Part shown: piece by piece, positions 49,267-60,674 of the stretch
Position numbering within the stretch: the stretch's first letter is position 1
How the letters are laid out: each line of letters starts with the position of its first letter
Assembly: GCA_963580455.1 (NCBI GenBank)
Contig: OY756966.1
Span: 24,617,001 to 24,681,000 of the forward strand
DNA length: 64,000 nt
Reading direction: 5' to 3'
Source of the DNA: Euonymus europaeus
Lineage: Eukaryota > Streptophyta > Magnoliopsida > Celastrales > Celastraceae
Translations under genes and position numbers: made by a program
Notes under the pieces: model-generated
Databases searched by the model: none
What the model saw: the letters and a program-made list of their open reading frames with translations, nothing else
What the model was told of the DNA's origin: nothing

Positions 49267-50102
49267 ACTACAAGAAAATCGAGTTTCAGTGACAACAAAA
49301 CGCGTCACTAAAAGTCTTGTTATCATCACAAAAACCTTTCAGTGACGAGTAAAAATTGTCGGTTATACCACTGTCGCTAAAAGGTTTAGCGACGACATTT
49401 TGTGTCCGTCACTGTAAGTTGGATTTTAGTGACAACCAATGTTCGTCACTAAAAGTCTACTTTCTGTGACGATAATTGTTGTCACGGAAGACTTCTTTCT
49501 GTGGCAGTAGATGTTGTCACAATAGGTTAAATATTGTCACTATAACTTTGATATTTTTTTATTTATTTAAATGGTGTATACTTATGGTACGTGACGATGT
49601 ATATTGTCACTAAAGGTTTAAAATAGTGACAGACATATCTAGTTGTCACTAAAAACATTTATTTGTGACAACTACATATGCCGTCACTAAAAGTTTGAAA
49701 GAGTGCCAACAAAACATTTTGTTGCTTAAAGCCAATTTCTGTAACAAATATGATTTCTTCATGCTAGTTGTATTTTACAGCAATTAAATAAATTAATATT
49801 ATGTTACGATAAAATCCAAAATAAAAAACAATGCACAAGGCACTCCAAGGTTTACATAATCAACAATACCATGTCATAATACATCTCAAAAGTATACATA
49901 CATAATCAAAAGTTCAAGTAGCAACTTACAATGTTTATGTTCATACATTAATCCAATATAAAATAGAATCAGCACATTCCCATTTGATATAAACAAGATA
50001 AGCTATAAAAAAGACAAGCTACTCACAGGCAAAAACTGTAGAATAAATCCAATACAAAAGAAATAGATCCAATCCAAAACTAGATCAATCCAGCAACTAC
50101 TT

Positions 50103-50822
50103 CAAGCTTTCAATTTTTTTTAGAATCAGTAGCTTGCATCAAAGAATGTGACAGACTTACCAAGACCAATTTACTCAATAACTACACCATATAAGAACTA
50201 TTCAAATGGAAACCACCAGCAAGATTTTGTATAATGGGAGAGAACAAGAAAATAGATCTAGTCACCAATCCAAAACTATATCAATCCAGCAACTATATTA
50301 ATCCCTTTTCGTAGTGTAGATAATACAAACATATATAAAAAGTGTGATCCAAGTCGACGATTACAAAAACCCTAAGTTCTCTGGGTCCATGGATGCATTT
50401 AGAAAGATCCTAGCATCTGAAGGCATCAAAGGTTTGTACAGGGGTTTTGGCCCTGCCATGGCCTGTAGTGTTCTTGCGAATGCAGCATGCTCCCTGGCAT
50501 ACGAGGTTACAAGGTCTAGTTTGGGGTAGATTTGTTTCTACACCCCGATTACTAACCAACAATTTGGATTAAATTTTAGTCTCTTGAAGAAAATCTTGAT
50601 TAGCATTTTTGTGCACTGTGACCAAAGAAGAACAATCAGAAAATCAGATCATTTTGGATCATCTATACCTGACAGATTTTGGTTTTAAAAAAGAAATTTA
50701 TAAGGGTCAGCTAACTATCTGCAAGCTTTCAGTTATGTTAGAAACAGTAGGTTGCATCAAAGAATGTGACAGATTTACCAAGACCAGTTTACTCAATAAC
50801 TACACCATATAATAACTATCCA
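50103..50822. repeat. Direct repeats flanking the captured carrier fragment
   Basis: 50103-50209 and 50722-50822 share CAAGCTTTCA, then GCATCAAAGAATGTGACAGA, TTACCAAGACCA and TTTACTCAATAACTACACCA at about 90 percent identity by eye. A further pair, CCAATCCAAAACTA and TCAATCCAGCAACTA, occurs at 50076 and 50268. The carrier fragment lies between the copies. Confidence 0.85.
50346..50529 (+). pseudogene. Captured C-terminal fragment of a BOU-like mitochondrial carrier gene
   Basis: The frame reads IQVDDYKNPKFSGSMDAFRK, ILASEGIKGLYRGFGPAMAC and ends LAYEVTRSSLG before TAG. This matches the end of the mitochondrial carnitine/acylcarnitine-carrier-like protein BOU (A BOUT DE SOUFFLE), a member of the mitochondrial carrier family with the EGxxxLYxGF motif. 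Only the last exon or so is present, without the first two carrier repeats. Substitutions versus the family (Arg to Cys, Pro to Leu in GPAMARSVPANAA; Phe to Ser) point to decay, two of them C-to-T changes. It lies opposite in strand to the transposase. Not expected to be functional. Confidence 0.82.
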
Positions 50823-50934
50823 AAAAAAAGCATGGATGCAGATTATAAGAGAGAAATCCAACAACAAGCAGTGAAATATAGAATATCTAATTCTTGAATG
50901 TAGATTATTATAGAGGAGATCACAGATCACTTAC

Positions 50935-53275
50935 GTGAATTTCTTTGGATTTATGATTCGACCATTGTATCTCGCCTTCTTTGTTCTTTTTAGTGTGTTG
51001 CAACAACCACACTTCATCTGGAGGTGCCTTTTCTCCAGTGATTGGATCTCTCTAAAATAAATGACATAAGAAATAATTAATAAAGTTTGCCTCTTAAATC
51101 ACAGTAAAGGGGAACAAACAATGGCATACCGTTGACTCCTCAACTTCTACAAATGACTTGGTACCACAAGTATGCTTGGTTACTAGCTTAGCCCTATTTG
51201 TTGCCTTTGACTTATCCTCTATATTAAAACTTTTCTAATGAGAATCACAAGTAAATAAAAGAATGTAATAAAGTTCAAACAAATTAGCTTATAAAGTTGC
51301 AGATGGATTAATTTAAAGCCTGAAACTTTTCAGAGCCAAAGAAATCTATTAACAGCTTCCAATCTTCCTCCTTCACATCCTCTGGAATATTAGACAACCT
51401 ATCCTCATTTGTTTTGAATTTCTTGTAGACCGCTTGTAATCTATTCTTCCAACCTTTGTAAAAGTGTTGCATTGTACTCAAAACAAATCCATGAAACCTA
51501 TTTTCTTGGTGAGGAGGAACCGAAACCTTTTCCTTAACTAATAGCCACATTCGCTCCCCAGCAACTTCTACTACATCTGCCCAACTTGCATTCACAGGAA
51601 CATCTTTTTTGGAAACAAAGAGGGGTGCATAGCTTCTCACAACGTACCCACAAAAGTTGACAATATCTCTAGCATTGTTTCCCACTACTCTAAGTATATC
51701 ATCTGGAATGTCAACTTCAAGTTTTCCATTTTTAGTCTTCATATCAACTTTCAAGCATTTGTACTTTCCTCTTACTGATCTTTTCTCAGATTCATTACAG
51801 GAGGCTGTAAAAATTAAATATAATTTTATTATTATGTTGATTGCGTAAATAAATGTTACAAAATATTATACATCTCAAGAGACATAACTGCACTGCTAGG
51901 ATTATCTGACATTGGAGTCTGCATTGCTGGACAGGGTTCAATTTCTTGTTCCACTTGAATTTCCATATTTCTCCCTCTTTGTTCCTAGACTCAATCTGTT
52001 GTTGAGGTAATGCCACTGGTGGTGGTGCATTACGTGCAGGTACTGATTGTTTTGCATTATGTACTAGTGAGGTAACATCATCCAGAAGCATTTGATGTCG
52101 GGAGCTTCGTCGTTATACTCCACCGCGTCCAACTTTTGACTTTTTTCTGGACACTTAGGTCCTGGAATAAGAAATTTCATCATAAAATATGGTTGTTTCA
52201 TACACATCCAAGGATGTAGATTATATGGCACGAGAACTATAGGCCAAATGCTATGTGATGTGCTCATAAGACCATGGGGTTGGAAACCATCACTTGTAAG
52301 GCCAAGTCGAACACTCCTTGGATCTGCAGAAAATGTCTCATGTCGCTCATCAAATGATTTCCAAGCAATCGAATCAGCGGGATGTCTTAATACACCATCG
52401 TCAACACATTTCTCCTTATGCCATCTCATATCCTTAGCTGTAGTTCTTGACATGAATAACTTTTGTAGTCTTGGCTTTAGGGGAAAATGTCGTAAAATCT
52501 TGTGAGAGATTTTCTTTTTAATTCCATCTACTTTCCACCTTGAAAGACCACCAACAGGATAAGACTGTGCATTCTTGTGCTTTTGCCAATATAGAATGCA
52601 ATCATTTTGACATGCATCAATTTTCACATAATAGTAACCTAGGTCTCGAATTACCTTTCACATCTCATAATAGGATTCTAAAATCAATGCATCTGTTGGC
52701 ATAAACTCTTAGAGAAATTGTAATAGTGAGTCCATTGATTTGTTTGTCCAATGGTTAAAAGACTTCATGTGCATCAACTTCACAACAAAAGCCAACTTAA
52801 TAAGCTTACAACCCGAATAAATTTTTGCACAACCATCATTTAACAATTCGTAGAACTTTCTTGCATTTGGATTATGCTCTTCACGAACATCAAAGTTTTC
52901 ATATTGAGTATCATCTGTAAAGCCAAATGCATCATGCACCATCCCAATATAATCATCTTCTATTGCATTGTTAGCTTCTCCTTCATCATGAATATAGTTA
53001 GAGCTCGATGGCTCATTCAATTCAGTGAAACTCTCTCCATGAAGATCCCATATTGTGTAACTCTCTAGAAAACCGTTTTTGAATAAATGAGCTTTAACAT
53101 CATTTCGACGACTGAATACCACATTCTTACATTTACTACATGGACAACGAATCCTATCGCTGCTTCTTGGTGGCTTACATGCAAACTTAAGAAATGAATT
53201 CACTCCATTTTTATATTCAGGACTACACCTACACTTGATTTTGATCCAGTTCTTGTCCCACATTTTGCCTAAATA
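50935..53275 (-). pseudogene. En/Spm-type CACTA transposase gene, internally deleted
   Basis: From 53263 on minus: an N-terminal transposase-associated domain (MWDKNWIKIKCRCSPEYKNG, RCPCSKCKN), then TNP2/Transposase_21 from 52627 (KIDACQNDCILYWQ, LRHFPLKPRLQKLFM, DGVLRHPADSIAWKSFDERH, VRLGLTSDGF, VPYNLHPWMCMKQP, IPGPKCPEKS). The rest of TNP2, with its catalytic part, is missing after IPGPKCP. Later exons give a Transposase_24 (Ptta/En/Spm) domain (51780-51308: VNFCGYVVRSYAPLF ... EDWKLLIDFFGSEKFQ), 51225-51130 (NRAKLVTKHTCGTKSF) and 51051-50935 (DPITGEKAPPDEVW). Stops TAA and TGA occur between the first two parts near 52712 and 52659. The two transposase domains are separate proteins in some CACTA elements; here they lie in one orientation. 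Confidence 0.85.
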
Positions 53276-53320
53276 AAATATACAAAAATGCTCAATATCT
53301 TGACTAACATACAAAAACAA

Positions 53321-54870
53321 CTATTGCATAATGAAAACTTCAACAATTGTAAAGTTGAAAATGGCCAACAGGAGATATTATGAATAGTACAATGAAAAAG
53401 ATTATATATTCTAAAACATGAACTTCACAATTTTCAAACCATATAAGCAAAAAAAATGCACCTACTTATATGGAGATGACAGTTTTTTCTATACCACATA
53501 ATAATAAAAACATTTCATCCCTCAAAACAAAGCAAATTTTCTTGGAGTTCTTAAACTTCTCACTTAATAGCGTGCCTACAATATACAATGCTCAAGTTCT
53601 TCTTCCTATCAAAAGTCAATTTCAGATTTCTTAAGAAAACTTGCAAACTATAGTTAGAAGACCTAAAAAGCATTTCATCAAATGTCCGATGGTAGAAAAT
53701 GTGTTTCACCAATGCTCAATATATCATGCTCATCTACAAGTATGCAGAGTATCAATTAATAGTTTGCACTGTCTTGCACATTACTAGAATTGAAAACCTT
53801 ATTGCAGATTAAGAATGATTGATGAACTAAAATCCCCATATGGTATTCCAAGCCTATCTAGTCCATTTAGTTTCTTACACAAATTGAAAGTATAACTGCA
53901 CCAAATGAAGAATTTTTCAGAGAAAAACTACACCAAATGAACAACCAGAATCATAGTTGTCAATCTTGATTGCAGTAAGCAAAAATTGCAGATTTTGGAA
54001 TTGTATAATTGAGATAAATCCAAGAAAATAATCCTATAAAGAAAAATCAGACAACAGCCGTAGCTTTAAAAAATGCCAGAAAACACACAAAGATTGCATA
54101 TATTTCCAAGCATTACAAGATTTCATTGAGTCATAATTAGCAAACACGTACTTTTTCCCACTTGGGGTTCAATGCAATTGTTGTCTCGGAATCAACAAGT
54201 GCCTTATTTAGCTTTGCCAGCTGCTGAAATGCAGCAGCTTGGTTGCTAGAAATAAACAAATAAATAAATATATATATTTATATTCACCAATCTTGGCTAG
54301 TCTAATTGCAAAAATTGTAGATTTTACCATGATAGAAGACACTTAAAAGATCAACACAGTCTAAATAAAACTCATAAAGGAACGAAAAGAAACAACAAAG
54401 AAAAATGAGAGGATTCTTGAAAAAAATATCAAAAAAATGCACATATCTGCATTTCATCTCATTACATGAGTAAACAAAGCCTTGAAAAGAAAATAAAATG
54501 CTGGAATTTAAAGAGAAAGCAACAATGGCCCGTACAAACAAGAACCCTTAAAGAACACAGGAGGCGGCATTTCTAATATTGGAAACTCAATATGCATATC
54601 ATCAGTACCAAAACTGTAGTATAAAGAAGATGGACCTCCAATACTATAAAGAAGATCAGAGCCATACCTTGTGTTCTTAGCGAAAAGCCGTGCGTTTTCT
54701 ATGTTGAATCCACGGAGAAGAGTTCCGTATGTGGAGGACAAGGAGGAACAGAATGAGAAAGGGGCTCGAGTGAATCGGTTGGGTCGATGGAAAAATGAGA
54801 ATTAGGTGGGTCAATGGAGGAATACAAGAAGCCCCTCCATGAAATAGAGAATTCAGATGACAAGCATGAA
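53321..54870. other. Upstream side of the CACTA transposase; mixed captured or unknown sequence
   Basis: Besides the TPR exon, a minus frame at 54741-54508 (SSTYGTLLRGFNIENARLFA ... FPILEMPPPVFF) has amino-acid content unlike random AT-rich DNA, but I recognise no family. It may be another captured exon. The rest is AT-rich with no signal. Confidence 0.35.
54152..54245 (-). pseudogene. TPR-domain exon fragment, probably captured
   Basis: Between an acceptor (TTTCTAG) and a donor (GTACGTG) on minus, the exon reads NQAAAFQQLAKLNKALVDSE then TTIALNPKWEK. This is a tetratricopeptide motif of the kind SNRAAAFLxLxKLxKALxDAxxxIxLxPxW found in plant TPR co-chaperone-like proteins. The expected Arg is Gln (CGA to CAA). 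No neighbouring TPR exons were recognised, so it is a lone exon and not a gene. Confidence 0.7.
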
Positions 54871-54876
54871 GTTAAG

Positions 54877-55145
54877 GGTTTTTTGTAAAAATGACCCCCT
54901 TTTGCATAATTTTTGGAGATCTAACCCCACGTCCCATTAAATGTAAATTTTAACCATTTTGTCAAAGGAAAAGACACTGCAGCCCCTCGCACGTCTTTTG
55001 ATACATTTTCCTTTCTAAAAGGGAAATTTGGCAAAATGACCCAAAAATAAAACTGTTTTTGCTAACTAACCCTTTTTTAAAAAAACTTAACTTATAACCC
55101 TTTTACTCAAGGAAATGTCTCATATGCCCCCACTCCACCTTTACT
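54877..55145 (+). repeat. Putative left terminal region of the ULP1 MULE
   Basis: A stretch of alternating homopolymer-like blocks of C, A and T with no coding content, lying about 1.1 kb before the first coding exon. Assignment rests on position and style, because the other end is not visible. Confidence 0.45.
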
Positions 55146-55964
55146 CTCTTCCCTCCAACTAAACTGCTTTAATTAATTAAATTTTTGAAAAATTAAATAA
55201 CTTACCTTACCAGTTACCACTGCTGCACGAAGAACGGAAGATCGAAGGAAGGAAGAACGACGCAAGCCGACCAAAGAAGCAGTCCGGCATTGCACCCAAA
55301 GAAAGGTCCCGTTCGTTCTGCTGTTCACGAGGTGTTGCCATTACTTCTCTCAGTCCAGCACGCACGGGTAAGACATGTATTTTACTTGTTATTCCTATCT
55401 TCCCTTTGTTGTTGATGATCTCGTTTTGAAAGAACTGGAAGGAGAACGATAATGTGTCTGCTCATGGTATGAAATGCATGAGTGTATGTCCCTTGTCCTT
55501 TGGTTGTTTACTGGTTTTGTTGTTGTGCATCATGTCATTTGGGTTATGGGTTAGGTTTTGTTGTTTATTTGGGTGATATTGGGTATTCCATTATGGATTG
55601 AAGTTAGTTGTTGTAGGTTTGATGAAATGCAAACATTTCCCAGGTTTTACGAATTTGGAATTGAGTGGATGATACTAAACAAGATGTTGCATCAAGTAGT
55701 TACAGTTTTGTTTAGAAGCTTTGAAGTTTTTATGTGAACAGTTTTGTCTTTGTTTATCACTCCGTTTATTTTCGTTTAGAATAGTGTCAAGTTTGTTCAT
55801 AACAGTAAAAGTTTGGTTGTGAAACGTTTCAATGTTTTGTATATGACAAATTAGGTTTTTTTTGCACTTTTGTTGGTTTTTTTAGGATAGCTTTTTCATT
55901 TGTATTTATAACATCTCAGAGTTGAAATTCGTTACATTGGGCATACTTAATTGTTTGTTTGCAG

Positions 55965-58900
55965 TCCATCTAAATGGAGTATAGGATAAGAGAGGCAGAT
56001 AGGTTCCCTTCTAAGGTGAATGTTCTCTGCAGACTGTATCAAGCCACGTGCCTTATTAGAGAAGAACTCGGGAAATTTAACTGCTTACAGCAGTTTAACA
56101 ATTCATGTTTTGGGAGGTTCCTAGAAATAAAAGCACCAAAAAACCATCCGCAGATCATACACCAAGTTCTCCTACGCCAAGTCAAAGCTCCAAAGGATGA
56201 GTATGAGGGAAAAATGGTTTTTAGACTATGTGAAAAGAGAGCGACATTCTCCATTAGGGAGTTCAACCTAATAACGGGTATGACATGTTCCCCATTGCCG
56301 GAATTTGATCCATTACCAGAAATTGGGCAATTTTGCATTGTTGATACAGTTTTTGAAGGGAAAACACTAATATCATTCAAAGAGTTGGAAGAGAAGTTCA
56401 TTGGATGCAAGGAGGTAGAGATGAAGTTGAAGCTGGCTCTGGTATATTTTGTTGAGGTTGTTTTACTTGGTAAGGAGACGAAGTTGTCCATCGACCTTAA
56501 CTTCTTGAATTTAGTTATGGACTTGCAAAAATTCAATGAGTTCCCATGGGGGACATTGAGCTTCAAAAGAACTTGTGAAGGACTCCAAACAGCCTTACGT
56601 GGGAGAGCTCAGAAATTCAAGCAGAAGGGGGTGAAAATTGACTTCTACAGCCTCGTAGGGTTCCCATATGCCTTTCAGGTATTTTCCATGAAAAGGTGAA
56701 TGTTTTCGTTTGGAATAGTAGCTTACTTAATTTAGAACTTAATATTTTGGTTGAGAACCAATCTAGTTATGTATAGAATACTTAGTGTTTACACATTAAA
56801 ACGTCTTGTTTATATTTATTGAAATTACACACTTGGAACATTATTTTGCTTCAGATATGGGCTTATGAGGCTGTCCCACAATTGGGTGAAACTTTTGCTG
56901 TGAAGGATGAAGACCAACATCCACGGATGTTGAAGTGGTCTCCAACTGTATCCCCTAAGTCTGCTGCAATTGATCATGTGCTTGACAATGATGAGTTTGA
57001 CGTGCATGAAAGTCTGTTACCCTCATTGGCTGAGATGGAGGAGCAATACACACGGTTGATTGATGCCAGTGTATGCATAAGTGTAAAACCGCCAGTGTTT
57101 AAGGCTTCAAAGCACAAAAAGCAAGCCCATCAACCTAAAAGTATCGAGGAAGACACAAAAAATGAAGCATCTCTGGTGTGTATAAATAATATGTTGTGTT
57201 ATACATATTTTGTAACACTTTTTGCAATAGCATCTTTTAGTTTAGAAGTATTATTTTTCAGTTGTTTATAAGCATTATAAGTCTGTTGAGAATAATTTTA
57301 TTTTATTTTGAGACAACTTGTTTTTACATTGGATCAGTTTGCTTTTTTCGATTGGAACATTTTCACTTATGTTGAGAATAGATTGTTTATGTTTGGCATA
57401 GTACAACTTATGTTGATAACAATCTATTTATGTTGACTTACAATATCATATTCTGTTTGGAACAGTTTAACTTTTGTTGATATTTTCTCTTATTATGTTT
57501 AGAAGTTTTCAGTTCTAAATGTTTTTCTTTCTTTGAGGATGAGTTTCATTTATGAAATGTTAAATTACAGGGTGATTCAGTTAATGAAATTGGGAAGACC
57601 ATATCTCAGAATTTATCAGCCTTGGAGAAGAGATTGGATAAGAAACTGGAACTAAAAGGAAGAATGATATTGAGGAAAATGGATGCGATGAATAGAGAGA
57701 TTCAATCCCTTGTCAGAGGTGAAGAAAAGGATACCGTGTCGGAGAAGAAGGTGAAGAATCTCGATAAGGTGAAGAAGGTGGCCAATGTCAAGAAGGTGAA
57801 GAAGGTGGGGAGTGTGGTAGTGGAGAAGAGGAGTACAGAGAAGAAGGTATATCCAATATATACTTCAAGGGCCACGCCAAAGAAGAGGACCCCTGACCCT
57901 AGTGTGATGTTTGAAAGGAGGACATCACCAAGGTTTGTTCAACCACATTTTGCTGAAGCAGCTGAACCAACTCTACAAGAAGAGTTCGGAAGGATAAAAA
58001 CATTGAAGAAGAGAAAGGTGATGAGGGAGGACCAGATAAAGAAGAAGGAGGCTGACGATATACTGGAAGAGGTGATAAAGAGTGTGGAGGAGGAGTTTCC
58101 TGATGACAATGTAGGTGGGAATGTACCAACAGAAGATGAAGAGAAGATAGTCCAAAGTGAGACTGCGGAAGCAAAAAATGCGGATAAGGTAGTCCAAACT
58201 GACACTGTGGAAGCAGGAGATGCAGAGAAGGTAGTCCAAAGTGAGACTGTGGAAGCAGGAGATGCGGAGAATGTAGTTCAAAGTGACCCAGTTGAAGCAG
58301 ATGATGAAGAGAAGGTAGCAAATGTTAGTCCATCAACTGATCTTACTCTGTACACGCCACCAAAGCCGTTATCAGTAGATACATCATATGTGATCGCCAG
58401 TCCCGAGTTAAAAGAGTTTTTAAGAAAGACAGCCATACCTGATGAAAAAATGCAAGTAGGGCCAAAGAGGGTTGTGAAGGTGAGCAAGTATCACATGTCT
58501 CCATACACTGATCCCACTTCCAAGAGACCTAAGGCCCCGACTGAGCTGCCGACTAAATTCAATCCGGAACGAGGATTGGCTGCTGAGTTGGAGGAAGAAT
58601 TTGATTATTTTTACAAAAATATGACAGATAATGATACATTTCAGTTACCAATTTGTGAGGCGAACAAAAAATGGTTTACTGAGCTCATGACCGAGGAGAG
58701 TTGGTTAAGTGACACGGTATGGGCATCCAATTTCACATTGTTTTCCTATTACTGTTATTCATTTAATTAGTTTGTAACTGATATAAGTTATGTCAATTTT
58801 TTTATGCAGCATTTGGATACGTCCATATACTACATGCTAGTTAGGAAAGCAAAATTCCTCACTGTGTTCCCTCAGAAATGTCATATTATGAATACAACAT

Positions 58901-59670
58901 TCGCTGTAAGTTCCTCTTACAATTATTAATAATATTATGTCTGTGCGCACTATGTTTAGAATAATTAGAACTTGGTTTCGAATAGTTATTAATTTCATTT
59001 ATAATAGTTTATTTTTTGTTTAGAATGGTCATCTTTGTAGTATCATCTAATGTGTTCTTTTACTGTTCCAGTTATACATGACTCTTAGATGGTCCATGTT
59101 CCAGAAGAATGTCGATCCAGCGCACTGGGACAAAGACAATAGACTTCACAACATTGTTCGTGGTTTTGGGGACAATGTTTCCTGGTTGGGGTTGGATAAA
59201 GTCTACATTCCATTCAATATCAACGGAGACCACTGGATAGCATTGATGGTGGACATGAAAGACAGACAAATAACTGCGTTCGACTCCCTCAAAAGCCATG
59301 TTAGGGCTGCAAAATTTAACTCCGAAACTGAGCCGTTCCGGACACTCCTACCTAAGGTATTACTGCGAGCAGGAATAATATCAGGAAAAAATGACGAGAA
59401 ATGGAAAGTTCAGAGGGCAGACTACGTACCACAACAACAAAATGGGTGCGTATTAATTACATTCAAATAGCTCTTAACATATATTTCCCAAAAAAAACGT
59501 CACTAATGTACTTATTTTTCAGGTCGGACTGCGGGGTTTTTTGCATTAAAGTCATAGAGCTACTATCTGCAGACATGCCTTTATCGATCCTGAAAGCGAA
59601 TGACATGAACAATTACAGGAAGCTAATGGCGGTTGAGAATTGGCTGGGTGAATGGGGTTGCGGATCATGA
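55965..59670 (+). CDS. DUF1985 plus ULP1-type (C48) cysteine protease encoded by a MULE (six coding exons)
   Basis: Coding exons 55974-56678, 56855-57175, 57571-58716, 58810-58905, 59072-59445 and 59523-59670 join in phase to 929 residues with no stop. A non-coding exon probably ends at 55367 (donor GTAAGA) and is joined to 55965. Residues about 45-190 are DUF1985 (FLEIKAPKNHP, FSIREFNLITGMTC). A Lys/Glu-rich coiled linker follows (about residues 355-590), with four 14-residue repeats at 58144-58311 (VVQSETVEAGDAE type). The C-terminal SENP/ULP1 fold keeps all catalytic residues: His810 in NGDHWIALMV, Asp827 in ITAFDSL, Gln877-879 in VPQQQNG and Cys884 in SDCGVFCIKVIELL. Host ULP1 enzymes cleave SUMO; transposon-borne relatives have unknown targets. 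The intact frame over six exons suggests selection or youth. Expression is not shown. Confidence 0.88.
58144..58311 (+). repeat. Four tandem 42-bp coding repeats
   Basis: Each unit encodes 14 residues of the form KVVQSETVEAGDAE with small changes. They lie in the acidic linker of the ULP1 protein. Confidence 0.9.
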
Positions 59671-59674
59671 TTTC

Positions 59675-59880
59675 TTAATTTAGTTTAGAGCAATTCTACT
59701 CTAGTTTTTAATTGTTCTTCTTTAGTTTAGAGTAATTCCTTAATATAGTTTAGAACAATGGTACTCTAGTTTTGAATTCGTATTCTTTAGTTTAGAGTAA
59801 TTCCTTGATATAGTTTAGAACAATGGTACTCTAGTTTTGAATTCGTATTCTTTAGTTTAGAGTAATTCCTTAATAACAGA
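59675..59880. repeat. Tandem repeat, about 67-bp unit, downstream of the ULP1 gene
   Basis: TTTAGTTTAGAGTAATTCCT followed by ATAGTTTAGAACAATGGTAC and TCTAGTTTTGAATTCGTATT recurs about two and a half times. Confidence 0.9.
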
Positions 59881-60674
59881 AATTTTATTCTAGCACTCTA
59901 CTTTTATACCATAGTATCCACTATCCAGCCTTGTGTTCGCATACATTCATTGGATCTCTCAGTCCACATTACGACATTGTCTGACAACCCTCTTACAAAT
60001 GTGTACGAATTTGTTCTTAAAAACAAACAGGGATTGTTGGGTATGGGAAAAAAAAATATCTTACTAAATGGGCAACATTAGGTGTTGCGCATTTCAACAC
60101 CCGCCACACCTCAGCTCCATACATCATTTGTATTCCATGATTACCTGTTGAATAAGTATTTAGTAGATGAGCCATGACAGTATGGTTCAAAATATGGACT
60201 TAATTTTTTTAAAAAAACAAATCTATCTTTCGGAGGACATACTTATTTGTTGAATGCAATGGCGTGGCCTCTTTACATGTCTGTCGGTTGTGACCATGTT
60301 GTCTGCACCTGCCACAACGCCTAGACGATTGTGTCTCACCTGTGCATTGGGCAACAATTAATATTCAAATCCAAACAGTTTCATAGTTGGTCCAAACGTA
60401 ATGAAAACTATTCTAAATCGACAGAAAACTCTTCTAAATTGACAGTGGGATATATTCTTGACATAATCAAACCTGTTCCAAACGTAATGAAAACTATTTT
60501 CACCTGAATCAAAACTATTCTAATCTGAAAAAAGTAATAAATTACGTGAACCAGATTCGGAAAATAATGTGATTTATTCTAAACATAATGAAACCTTTTC
60601 CAAACGTAATTAAACTTATTGTAAACCGAATAAAAGCGATTCTGAATTGAATTAAAAGTTAAAAAATTATGTGA
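59881..60674. other. Convergent intergenic region inside the MULE
   Basis: Non-coding. It contains many degenerate AAACTATTCTAAA / TCCAAACGTAATGAAAACT motifs (60370-60650). 3-prime UTRs of the two converging genes should lie here. Confidence 0.5.

Larger units (their letters stand above)
49267..53320 (-). mobile_element. CACTA (En/Spm) transposon carrying captured host sequence; right end not found
   Basis: Starts with the terminus CACTACAAGAAAATCGAG, followed to about 49740 by roughly eight subterminal copies of GTCACTAAAAG-like motifs. The transposase gene runs on minus from 53320 to 50935. A fragment of a mitochondrial carrier gene lies inside at 50346-50529. No matching right terminus (CTTGTAGTG with subterminal repeats) was found before the MULE at about 54877, so the true right boundary may lie between 53320 and 54870 or have been deleted. 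Confidence 0.85.

Noticed and set aside
57899..58321. Minus-strand His/Leu/Ser-rich frames inside the ULP1 linker
   Set aside because: Antisense shadow of the low-complexity Lys/Glu-rich repeat coding sequence.
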